From contig JAADFL010000087.1 of assembly GCA_013152945.1 (NCBI GenBank), positions 45,731 through 109,730 of the forward strand: a DNA stretch of 64,000 nt, written 5' to 3'. Shown in pieces: positions 18,027 through 26,091 of the stretch (within the stretch, counting starts at the first letter, position 1; each line of letters starts with the position of its first letter). The notes below the pieces were generated by a model. The model ran no database searches, was not told where the DNA came from, and was given only the letters and a program-made list of their open reading frames with translations. The DNA is from Deltaproteobacteria bacterium (GTDB lineage Bacteria; Myxococcota_A; JAADFL01). The position numbers and the translations under genes are program-made.

Positions 18027-19660
18027 CTATTGAGTCAACCTTTTGTTCGTCTTTTCAACGAATTTTTCAAGCTCACCTGCATCCATGACGAAAAACAAGC
18101 GTTGCATAAGGTTCCTGAAGGAAGAAAGCTCCATATCCAGCACCTTGGCCAGGGCGACCATCTCGTCGGGTACATTTATGACCACGCCGGCATCGGAGAG
18201 TTCATTCTGGAATCCGGCATTCATACCAGCAAATTCCTTGAACCCGCGACCGTCCAGGAGATATGGAGCCGGTTGCCACAAAGGGGGCGGCACGATATGG
18301 CGAATCTTCAAAGTTGCCAGAAAATGGTTGTAACGCTCCTGATCCACGAGTAATTCGAAGCCGAATTGCTCTCTCTCCTCCCACCACAATGTTCTTGGTA
18401 TCAATCCCGGAAACTGGGTTACCACGCAGGCATGGCCGTCTTTGCAAAGATCCATGGCGGCTTGCTTGTTCACTTTCAGACCCTCGCTGCTTTGTCCGGG
18501 AACAGGCACGATAAGAGAGATTACAGGCACTATTTCGGCGGCCTTCAAGTCGGTTATTGCCTGGCGCGCCTGCTGTGGGTTCAATCTCTTACCCAGTTTG
18601 GCAGAGTCGGGTTCGAAAAAGGATTCCACTCCAAGGAAGAGGGAGTCGAAACCCAGGTCGCAAAGGCCCTTGACCGTGTTTTCGGAAATAGCCCCGGGGT
18701 GACCGAACATAGATGCAGGCCTTCTCTCATTCCTTCGGATTCGCTTAGCAGGTCCCTGTAGAACTTGGGAGGTGTAAAGGAACCTCCCAGGCGAAAACCG
18801 ACGGTATGGGTCTTTGCCTTTATTTCAGAAATTTCGGAGATTACTCTTTTCCCGGATTTGATTCGCCAACGGCTCCCGCTCGCATCCCTGTGAACGCAGA
18901 AAGCGCATCCCATCGGGCACCCGCGACTCTCGTCCAGGACAAAGAACTTGATTTGCTGGTCTCCCTCGAGGCTCGGATATACGTCCGGGTCGTAACAGGG
19001 TAATGGCAAGGTGTTTAAATCCAAGGTCATGGCCCGCCGTGTGCGTTTGATCGTACCGTCTTCCTTCAGTATGAGATTCGGAACGTCATTGAGATCGGCC
19101 TTTCCCTCGGCAAATGCCGCAAGCAATAGTATCGATTCTTCAGCCTCGCCGTCCACAAGGGCATCGAAGGCGCCGCCAAGTTCATAAACACCCTTCCTTG
19201 CGTAGAGTACAGCCGGGCCCCCGCCGTAAATCTTGAGGTTGGGAAACCTCCTTTTCAGCCCATCTGCTATACTCGAGCATCCGATCAGTCCGTCACCGCT
19301 CCAGAGTTTGAAGCCCACGAAATCGCTTCCCTGTGATTGTACTTCCCTGGAAATATCTTCGAGCAGTTCCTTTGCGAACAGATCAAGACTTTTATCCAGG
19401 TCAAGGCTCATTTCCACCACTTTGTCCGTCACCCGGCTCAAAGGGCCCTGCTTTAGTTGTTTCAAGATTCGTGACAGCTCTTCGCTTCTTCTTGGAGAGT
19501 ACAGGCGCCTTGCCGTGCCCACGGTGTTGTAGTCCAGTACCTTTACTTCATGTCCGGCGGAAATAAGAACACCGGCAAGGCTTGCAAGGCCGTTATCCGG
19601 AAACAGGGATGACACGGTAATAGGATAGCCCGCATAGGAAACAAGTAACCCTCTAGCCAT
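18027..19660 (-). pseudogene. radical SAM / B12-binding-like protein, frameshifted
   Basis: Two reading frames make up one radical SAM protein. The first (start 19660) contains a B12-binding-like N-terminus (PDNGLASLAGVLISAGHEV), a DGEAEES motif and the cluster motif C-x3-C-x2-C in RGCPMGCAFCVHR, then runs to GSFTPPKFYRDLLSESEGM. Near 18710-18735 the sequence continues in a different frame (MFGHPGAISENTVKGL ... FLGVESF) to a stop at 18027. One base appears to be missing around 18720. The alternatives are a real inactivating mutation, programmed -1 frameshifting or an assembly error. The gene overlaps the PilZ gene by eight bases and abuts the hybrid kinase gene, so it belongs to that operon. 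Confidence 0.75.
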
Positions 19661-21746
19661 GCATCATCCCCAAAAATTCCTGGATATACTCGAGGTAGGA
19701 AGGCAGAATATCTCTTCTCGCCAGCCAGCGGATGACATCCGTAACATATTTAAACCCCAAGCTCTTGAGCACATTGTCAGGTTCTCCTGCAAAGGATCCC
19801 AGGAGCATGAATTCGCTCTTTTCCTGCTTTGTATAGTAAGCGACGGCCCGTTCCAGCAGGGCGCCCTTTATCTCTTCATCATGCCTTGCCTCATCGTCCG
19901 GGTACACGAACCAACACCGGTTGAAAAGGCTGAAAACATTGAGTCCCTGGTCTCCACATTCCGCGATCAAGCCTGCCCTTAAATCACCGTTTTCCCGGGC
20001 GACAAAAATTTTTCTTGAACGCTCGTAACCGAGATCCAAGCACCATCTTGAAAAGTCTTTCAGGTCTATTTGTTCCCTGTGATAGCAAAATGCGTCGTAC
20101 TCCAACTCGGGAAGCTGCAATTTGAGGTGTTCACTAAGCAGGTCCAGCATCTCAAAGTTTGCTTCCCTTACGCTTATGCTCTTCCTCCACTTTCCCGATT
20201 TCTGGAGCGACTTTTCGGTAATGCACTTGTATACCTTGTACCCGTCGTACACGAAATCCAAGGGCTGCTTGTATTGCCGCAGGAACCTGCCGTACATCAT
20301 TTCATTCCAAGCTTTTGCGGCGTTTACATAGATGACGAAGAATTCGGAGTCGGCAAGGTGTTCCAGCAGGTACGCATTGCCTGAATATAATTTCCTCGCA
20401 ATCTCCAACATGTCCTTTCTGCTCTTCTTCCTGATAGCCTTGGCCACACCCAGGTGGTGGACTATCCATGTCCCTGGATAGAGAAGGTTGGCTGCAAGGG
20501 TGGCTCCCGGATCGTCCTGGTGAAAGTAGAGCATGTACCTCGCAACAGGCGTGTTGTTCGATTGCCTGGTCCAGGAAACCATGAATCTTTTCTTCAATAA
20601 TGGGACAAGATCTTGCGTAACTTCTTCCAGGTATCCAGATGCCTTGAGGGCCGTCCATGCCGAATCCACATCCTCGATACCTCCGAGTTTCAGGCCGGGA
20701 TGCAATTCCTGAAACACGAAACGTTTCCAGGTCTCTGCCTGGGCTTGGTTTTGGAAATTCAATATCTCAAGGCCGCACGAATATGTTTTTTCGTCACGAT
20801 CGATGCTGCGGACCATTGTTTCCCCGATCGACACGCCCATCGGGTGCTCGATTCGTACGTTTGATATTTTTTCACCCGGGAACAATATATCCTTGTCCAG
20901 GTCAATGGGAAATGCCAACCCATCCCCGCTGATTTCCCTTGCTTCGTGGACTACCAAGCGTCCTTGAAGCCTGGGGTGTGGAAAAGAAACCTTTACCCGG
21001 CCCTTTTCGCCTACAGGAAGACGCAATGATCTTCTAAGCCCTGTCCGTTGAAGCTTTTCAGGAAGGGTAAAGAGAAAAACCGGCCCTTCCCTTTTCCAAA
21101 ATCTCGTATTGAACAGCAACAGGCAGTTTGCAGCAGGCATGGCCATGAAGTAATCCCTGCCGTTCTCGAACACCTCTTGTTCGCCTGTTAATTCGATTGC
21201 CATCAATTCCCTTGCAGCCCTGACGACTATGCCTCTCAACATGGCCTGACACGGGAGTTCCAGGTCACCCATAAAAACCTTCATTTTCCTGCGGCAGGCA
21301 ATGCCGTAATAGAGAAGAACTTTGCGCAGGGAATGGCGCATGACCTCGGCCCGAATCGGAGAAGGATGATCCACCAGCCTTGCAAGTGCGTGTTCCTGTT
21401 CCAGGAAGAGCCCGGTCAGGTAGCGGGACATGGTCCGCAGTGGCGCCAATCCGTCGACTTCGAGCCTGACCCCGAGTTTTGTTACATTACCCTTATCGAA
21501 AATCCTGGTCGGACGGAGACGAACCTCGAATGGCGGTTCATCTATGAGTGTAACTCTGGCCCTTACCTCGTCTCCTGCAAAGGTGGCGCCGGATTGTACA
21601 AGAAGGCCCCCGCCGCTTGCACTCAAATCTTCCAACTTAAGTCCTGGGCCGCCGGATGGGCCCTCTATGAATGCCGTGTTGTCCTTTACAGTAAGGCGAT
21701 AAGAATCCCGCCGCTCGTCAATATCCTGTTTTTCGCGTTTTTTCAT
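19653..21746 (-). CDS. double PilZ-domain protein with acyltransferase-like C-terminus
   Basis: 697-residue cytoplasmic protein. Two PilZ-type regions are visible: residues about 11-105, with RRDSYR and DLSASGGG, and about 230-330, with RRSLR and EISGDG, both matching the RxxxR and D/NxSxxG binding elements for c-di-GMP. The C-terminal half (about 370-690) has the look of GNAT/FemAB-like acyltransferases (ARYMLYFHQDD, FFVIYVNAAKAWNEM) and ends in another such region, but the substrate cannot be assigned. ATG at 21746 was chosen because the PilZ motif follows closely; TTG at 21782 is possible. It is first in the operon with the radical SAM and hybrid kinase genes. Confidence 0.75.
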   Translation of the reverse strand: MKKREKQDIDERRDSYRLTVKDNTAFIEGPSGGPGLKLEDLSASGGGLLVQSGATFAGDEVRARVTLIDEPPFEVRLRPTRIFDKGNVTKLGVRLEVDGLAPLRTMSRYLTGLFLEQEHALARLVDHPSPIRAEVMRHSLRKVLLYYGIACRRKMKVFMGDLELPCQAMLRGIVVRAARELMAIELTGEQEVFENGRDYFMAMPAANCLLLFNTRFWKREGPVFLFTLPEKLQRTGLRRSLRLPVGEKGRVKVSFPHPRLQGRLVVHEAREISGDGLAFPIDLDKDILFPGEKISNVRIEHPMGVSIGETMVRSIDRDEKTYSCGLEILNFQNQAQAETWKRFVFQELHPGLKLGGIEDVDSAWTALKASGYLEEVTQDLVPLLKKRFMVSWTRQSNNTPVARYMLYFHQDDPGATLAANLLYPGTWIVHHLGVAKAIRKKSRKDMLEIARKLYSGNAYLLEHLADSEFFVIYVNAAKAWNEMMYGRFLRQYKQPLDFVYDGYKVYKCITEKSLQKSGKWRKSISVREANFEMLDLLSEHLKLQLPELEYDAFCYHREQIDLKDFSRWCLDLGYERSRKIFVARENGDLRAGLIAECGDQGLNVFSLFNRCWFVYPDDEARHDEEIKGALLERAVAYYTKQEKSEFMLLGSFAGEPDNVLKSLGFKYVTDVIRWLARRDILPSYLEYIQEFLGMMHG

Positions 21747-21876
21747 GCCCACAACTCTAAACTGTGTTGAAGTTTTTGCCAAATATTTTCATGTATCAAC
21801 AACAAAAGGCGTTTCCGCCAAGCCCGGGTGACAAAGAACTTGAAAAACGGCAATATTGGGTTAGGCTCTTTATTCC

Positions 21877-23373
21877 ATGGCTTGCTTTTCCAGATATTTT
21901 TGCCTTGCATTGTTGTGTTCATGCTTTTATTCCCACAGGCTTTCGGCAACTGAAATTGGATTTGATTTCGACGCGTACCTTGGAGCCAGGGTAAGTCTGG
22001 ACAGGGGAGGGCAAGGACTGTATCAATACCCGGATTCCAGAGGCGCCACGACAGAGCTTAGCCCGTATTTTTCCGTATATCCATCCCTGAGCATGGACGC
22101 CGATATTTCGGACACATTGGAAATCCTGGCCAGGTGGGAACCGGGAGAACTTGCATACTCGGACTCGAAGTTGACGCTCGGGGGTAGAAAGCCCTTGAAC
22201 ATTCTGCGGGAGGAATGGGGCTTCAGGGAACTCAAGGCAAGATTGCACAGTGGAAGTGGAATCGAGCTTACTTTGGGTAAACAGGATTTGGAACTTGCAC
22301 ACGGCCTTATCTACGACAATGCCGGTCTGGGCATGACCATGGTCATCGGTCCGACAGATACGGGCGATATGCTCATCTCATTTGAATCCTGGGCTGTTTT
22401 TCCCGACGGCGCATTCATGCCATACAGAACCGAGCAGGGTTACGAGTGCAACTTCGAGACAGGAAACTGCACATCAGGTGACATGAGAATTCCTTCAAAG
22501 AAATCATGGCTTGTATCAAGCCTGTTGAGGCTGGAGCCGTCCCCGTTCGAATCCGTGGAGATTTTTGGAGCTGTTTTCAGCGACCGTGGAGGGGAGTTCA
22601 ACTCTTTGTTGAAGCCCATGCTGGAAGAACAGGCCATGGTAGGCCTTGCCCAACACCCTTACCTAAAAGATATAGCGGTCATGTACCTTGAAGGCAACCA
22701 GGAACCCTCAAGAGGAGACATGCTGTACCTCGGGGCCTCGGGCAAACAGGTACTGGGATTCGGAGTTCTTCGATACAGCCTTGTCATGGGCGCAGGCGCT
22801 ATCGAGATCCATCTTCCAAAGCTTGTCCGGGGACCAAAATTGGTTACAGTAAAGGCCCGGACCAAGGTGACGGGATATGCCCTTGATTTCTCCGCTGAAT
22901 TCCCGTTGTTCGAGTGGCTCGGGATTACGCCCTTCTTTACTTTCATGAGCGGCGATACCGGGGCTTTCTCTGCAAAAGGCACCGAGAACCTGGGCGTGTT
23001 CATCGCGCCTTCAGCCAGGGTTTACAGGACAAACCTTTTTTTCGAAGGTGGGCTGAACCAGTCCTACCTTACAAGGCAAGCGACTGCCGCGGGACTTGCA
23101 GGCAAAGGGGTTGTGGCAGGCGGCCTTTCTCTTGAAGCATCATTTTTCGAAGAACTGGATCTGGATGTTAAAGCTGCTGCGTTGGGAGCGCACAGGCCGT
23201 CGGCCATTACAGGGGGAAGGTATTATGGAACCGAGTTGGATGTGGAGCTTCACTATTCTCCAATTCCCGGACTGGAGCTGGGCCTGGAAACAGACCTGCT
23301 GGTGGAAGGTCGGTTCCTTGAGAAACCGGCCAATGTATTCAGGGTCATGCTCGGCATGGATTGGAATCTCTGA
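21877..23373 (+). CDS. predicted outer-membrane beta-barrel protein
   Basis: 498-residue protein with a Sec-type signal sequence (RYFCLALLCSCF, probable cleavage after LSA) and a mature part rich in alternating hydrophobic/polar beta strands, Gly and aromatic residues, ending VMLGMDWNL as many barrels do with a hydrophobic C-terminus. It has no close family that I can name; alginate-export or porin-like barrels are the nearest in style (FDFDAYLGARVSLDRGG near the start). The region upstream of ATG 21877 has no strong ribosome site, so the start could lie slightly elsewhere. It is divergent from the PilZ gene and lies 193 bases before the ECF sigma operon, which could control it. Confidence 0.65.
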   Translation: MACFSRYFCLALLCSCFYSHRLSATEIGFDFDAYLGARVSLDRGGQGLYQYPDSRGATTELSPYFSVYPSLSMDADISDTLEILARWEPGELAYSDSKLTLGGRKPLNILREEWGFRELKARLHSGSGIELTLGKQDLELAHGLIYDNAGLGMTMVIGPTDTGDMLISFESWAVFPDGAFMPYRTEQGYECNFETGNCTSGDMRIPSKKSWLVSSLLRLEPSPFESVEIFGAVFSDRGGEFNSLLKPMLEEQAMVGLAQHPYLKDIAVMYLEGNQEPSRGDMLYLGASGKQVLGFGVLRYSLVMGAGAIEIHLPKLVRGPKLVTVKARTKVTGYALDFSAEFPLFEWLGITPFFTFMSGDTGAFSAKGTENLGVFIAPSARVYRTNLFFEGGLNQSYLTRQATAAGLAGKGVVAGGLSLEASFFEELDLDVKAAALGAHRPSAITGGRYYGTELDVELHYSPIPGLELGLETDLLVEGRFLEKPANVFRVMLGMDWNL

Positions 23374-23521
23374 CTCTTATGCGCCGTTATTGGTCAATTC
23401 GGTCAAGATGCTCTTCCTGAATAGTTTACACGCTACAGCCTTGTTTGCGGCAACCTGCAACTCGTACTTGCCTTTTTTGACACGAGCCGTGCAAGAATAG
23501 GAGAAAATCCGCTGCAAGAGC

Positions 23522-23547
23522 GGAACCTTATCGCTTATTGGGTGTTT
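23522..23547 (+). promoter_or_regulatory. candidate ECF-type promoter ahead of the sigma factor gene
   Basis: GGAACC at 23522-23527 matches the common ECF -35 element. About 16 bases later GTGTTTA (23542-23547 region) could be the -10. The predicted start lies near 23553, about 14 bases before the TTG start at 23567. A perfect hairpin TCCGCT-GCAAG-AGCGGA (23508-23524) overlaps the -35 box. Autoregulation would be typical for an ECF sigma operon. Confidence 0.4.
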
Positions 23548-23566
23548 AAAAACCTAGGGAGGCGAG

Positions 23567-24145
23567 TTGGACAAAGATGCAAGGCTTCTGGAACGCTTTT
23601 CAGGAGGCGACCAGGAGGCCTTCAATGAATTGGTGAGCAGATGGAGAACGCCTATTGTATGCTACTTGCATAGATTCCTGGGAGACAGGGAGCGGGCCGA
23701 GGAACTGGCCCAGGAGGTTTTTTTGAAACTCTATTTCAAGAGCCGTAAGTTCAGGCCCAGACCAGGCGCCACCTTCAAGAGCTACATGTTCAAGGTGGCG
23801 ACCAATACCGCTCTCAACGAACGCAGGAGACTGGCCCGCAGGATAATGACCGTTCCAATGGACAGACCCGATTCAGATGATTGTCGCCCAATGGATCCGC
23901 CTGATCAAAAGTCCCTGTCCCCCGAAGACCGGCAGTCGGGCCTGGAAGCCCTCGAGGCATTGAAAAGGGGGCTGGCCCTGTTGCCGCAGAGGCAAGCCGC
24001 AGCCCTTTTGATGCACGCATTCCACGACATGTCCCACAAGGATATAGGCCAAAGCCTGGGAATTTCGGAAAAGGCTGTGAAATCATTGATAAAAAGGTCC
24101 AGAGACAGCTTGAAGCACACACTTGGTTCCATCCTGGATTCATGA
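23567..24145 (+). CDS. ECF (extracytoplasmic function) RNA polymerase sigma factor
   Basis: 192-residue sigma70-family protein with only regions 2 and 4. Region 2 covers about 5-75 (RFSGGDQEAFNELVSRW, AEELAQEVFLKLYF), and region 4 about 125-185 (LLPQRQAAALLMHAF, IGQSLGISEKAVKSLIKR). Start TTG at 23567, with GGGAGGCGAG just before it. It heads a four-gene unit in which the next gene is a zinc-finger anti-sigma factor, the standard arrangement. Target promoters are unknown; the sigma factor's own promoter and the beta-barrel gene upstream are candidates. Confidence 0.93.
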   Translation: MDKDARLLERFSGGDQEAFNELVSRWRTPIVCYLHRFLGDRERAEELAQEVFLKLYFKSRKFRPRPGATFKSYMFKVATNTALNERRRLARRIMTVPMDRPDSDDCRPMDPPDQKSLSPEDRQSGLEALEALKRGLALLPQRQAAALLMHAFHDMSHKDIGQSLGISEKAVKSLIKRSRDSLKHTLGSILDS

Positions 24146-24154
24146 GGTGCAATC

Positions 24155-24646
24155 ATGGATTGTAAGTCGGTCGAACAATTACTCGCAGACTGGTCGCTTG
24201 GACGATTGGATGAAGAGACCTTTACGCAAATCGAGACTCACATCTCGAAATGCAAATCATGCCGGGCTTTGGCGGAAAAGGAAACGGCTTTCAACCGTTT
24301 ACTCTCGAGTTACAGATCGGATCCGCCTGGACCGCAATTCGACCGAATACTATTTAAAAAGATTAATAAGGCCGGAAAAACAAGAGACGTAAAAAAACGG
24401 AATCGCTTCGGAGCATTGCGCAAGCCACTAATCGCAGCAACCCTTGCTTCTGCTGCAGCGGCTGCAGCAATATTCTTCTTCATGCAAAACTCGGGCATTC
24501 AGGGCCATCCATCCATGGTGGAACTCGACATCTCGTTGTCAAGGGACCTTGACATGTACGAAAACCTGGATGTCATCGAGGTCCTGGACGCACTCCAGGA
24601 TATCCAGGCCGCAAGTGCTCAAGAACAAGGAGGTCAACCGACATGA
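24155..24646 (+). CDS. zinc-finger (zf-HC2) transmembrane anti-sigma factor
   Basis: 163 residues. The N-terminal cytoplasmic domain has the anti-sigma zinc motif H-x3-C-x2-C (His29, Cys33, Cys36), expected to hold the ECF sigma factor at the membrane. A single transmembrane helix rich in Ala lies at about 91-110, and a short periplasmic tail follows. The tail carries the acidic-hydrophobic stretch RDLDMYENLDVIEVLDALQ (about 130-148), which resembles one in the last protein of the operon. Nine bases separate it from the sigma gene, and its stop overlaps the next ATG. Confidence 0.92.
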   Translation: MDCKSVEQLLADWSLGRLDEETFTQIETHISKCKSCRALAEKETAFNRLLSSYRSDPPGPQFDRILFKKINKAGKTRDVKKRNRFGALRKPLIAATLASAAAAAAIFFFMQNSGIQGHPSMVELDISLSRDLDMYENLDVIEVLDALQDIQAASAQEQGGQPT

Positions 24647-25137
24647 ATACGAAAAAACTGGTAACAGGAATATCATCGGCAGCCGTCTTACTCGGTTGTT
24701 TGCTTGTGCCGGTGAACGTCCTTGCAAAAGATGCCGCAGGTACCTGGAATTCCTTATCTCCAAAAGAAAAACAGGAAATCAAGGATCGTTGGCAAAGGTT
24801 CAAGACTCTGCCCGCAGCAAGACAAGAGCTGATGATTGAAAGGTACAAGAAGTTCAAGTCCCTGCCCCGGACCGAGCAGGACAGGATCAGGGCCATGTAC
24901 CGTAGATTCAAGTCGATGCCGATAGCGGAACAGGAAAGAATCCGAAAAAATTACAAAAAATTCAAACGCCTTTCGCCAATAGAAAGAAACCGGCTCATCC
25001 GGGTCTTGAGACGTATCAAGAGAATGCCGCCGGAAAGGAGAAAAAGGCTCCTGAAAAAGCTCAGGCGATGGAGATCGCTTTCTCCGGAAAAACGGCGGGA
25101 AATAATTCAAAGACTAAGGCGCAGGAGATCGCGATGA
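24643..25137 (+). CDS. exported DUF3106-like repeat protein
   Basis: 164 residues with a signal peptide (cleavage probably after VLAKDA region) and a mature part of six to seven short helical repeats built around W/F-x-x-L/M-P/S-x-x-(E/R)-(Q/R) (for instance RFKTLPAARQELMIERYKKF, KKFKSLPRTEQDRIRAMYRR), matching DUF3106. The tail is extremely basic (RRRRSR). The family's function is unknown; repeats of this kind suggest a helical solenoid or a polyanion-binding periplasmic protein. ATGA overlaps at both ends couple it to the anti-sigma gene before and the micro-protein gene after. It is a reasonable candidate for sensing or modulating the anti-sigma factor. Confidence 0.85.
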   Translation: MNTKKLVTGISSAAVLLGCLLVPVNVLAKDAAGTWNSLSPKEKQEIKDRWQRFKTLPAARQELMIERYKKFKSLPRTEQDRIRAMYRRFKSMPIAEQERIRKNYKKFKRLSPIERNRLIRVLRRIKRMPPERRKRLLKKLRRWRSLSPEKRREIIQRLRRRRSR

Positions 25138-25391
25138 ATACCCTTGTGTTCGCGTGCCTGCTTTCACTTGCTTCACCGGCGGCGGGTTCGCAGGCAGGTC
25201 CTGTATCCTCGAAGGGTACGACCTGTTCCCATTCTGCGGACGTGGACCCGGCCATGTTGAAAAACCTCGAACTCCTGCGCAATCTCGGTTTGCTCGAGGA
25301 CATGGAGATTATCGAGCTCACGCCATTGCTTCAGGGTGAGACGCAGAGAGAAAGGCAAAACGACCCGGACCCTAAAACCATGAAGCAATGA
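25134..25391 (+). CDS. small exported protein of the sigma-factor operon
   Basis: 85 residues, starting at ATG 25134, which overlaps the previous stop (ATGA). The N-terminus MNTLVFACLLSLASPAAGS is a plausible Sec signal peptide. The mature peptide of about 65 residues contains one Cys (residue 31) and the acidic-hydrophobic segment MLKNLELLRNLGLLEDMEII (about 41-60), which aligns with the periplasmic tail of the anti-sigma factor two genes upstream. No family was recognised. Its position and motif suggest a periplasmic modulator of the anti-sigma factor, which is inference. A longer reading from 25068 would overlap the preceding gene and is not supported. Confidence 0.7.
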   Translation: MNTLVFACLLSLASPAAGSQAGPVSSKGTTCSHSADVDPAMLKNLELLRNLGLLEDMEIIELTPLLQGETQRERQNDPDPKTMKQ

Positions 25392-25441
25392 TTTCTGAAG
25401 GTTGTGGGTGTGACCGCCGGACGGCCATATGGATTCGATAT

Positions 25442-26086
25442 TCAATCACCCCATGCCTGTTCCAGTTCGTCCTTTTCTATCATTCCGGGTCTTGTAATCT
25501 CGAAGGAGTCTTTTTTCAAACGCACAACGGTTGATGAGCCGGTCTTCTTAAGGTCGCCGGCATTAACAAAAATATCTATCTTACCCATGAAATTTTTTAT
25601 TACCTGGGCTGCAGACTCGCTTCCCTTTTTACTTGCAACATTTGCACTGGATACGAGCAATGGTCTGCCCAGTTTCTCTACTATACTACGGGCTATCTTG
25701 TCACAAGGCACCCTTACCCCCAGCCTTCCGTTCGCCATGGTGAGTTGTTTCACGACTTTGGCCGGCAAGTTTGGACTTGGTTCGACCAGCAGGGTAAGTT
25801 CGCCCGGCCAAAAGTTTTTGACCAACCTGGCGCCTTTTTCCGGAATTCCTGCGGCAACCTGTTTCAACATGTCATAACTGGATATGAACGCCAGGGAAGG
25901 AGCCTTTCCGATACGGCGCTTGGATTGCAGCAACCTGGAAACCGCCTTTGAAGATGTCAGGTCAGCGCCGAGGCGGTAGGATCCGCCGGAGGGGAAGCAA
26001 ACAAGCCCCCCTTTTTTCAAAAGCCGGGCAATCTCATGGATATTGCCGGAGTCATTGGTCAGGTCTTGCGCAGGAATCGATTTCAT
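25442..26086 (-). CDS. YrdC/Sua5-type threonylcarbamoyl-AMP synthase-like protein
   Basis: 214 residues with the YrdC fold: KKGGLVCFPSGGSYRLGADL near residue 30 and KRRIGKAPSLAFISSYDML, then SGNRPL-like region RPLLVSSANVASKKG near 150. Enzymes of the family make threonylcarbamoyl-AMP from Thr, bicarbonate and ATP for tRNA t6A37. The usual PTDT/YGL core is altered to PSGGSYRLG, so this could be a divergent (YciO-like) paralogue with a different role. Five bases downstream of carB on the same strand, with AGGAG ahead of its ATG, so co-transcription with carB is likely. Confidence 0.85.
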   Translation of the reverse strand: MKSIPAQDLTNDSGNIHEIARLLKKGGLVCFPSGGSYRLGADLTSSKAVSRLLQSKRRIGKAPSLAFISSYDMLKQVAAGIPEKGARLVKNFWPGELTLLVEPSPNLPAKVVKQLTMANGRLGVRVPCDKIARSIVEKLGRPLLVSSANVASKKGSESAAQVIKNFMGKIDIFVNAGDLKKTGSSTVVRLKKDSFEITRPGMIEKDELEQAWGD

Positions 26087-26091
26087 TTGAT

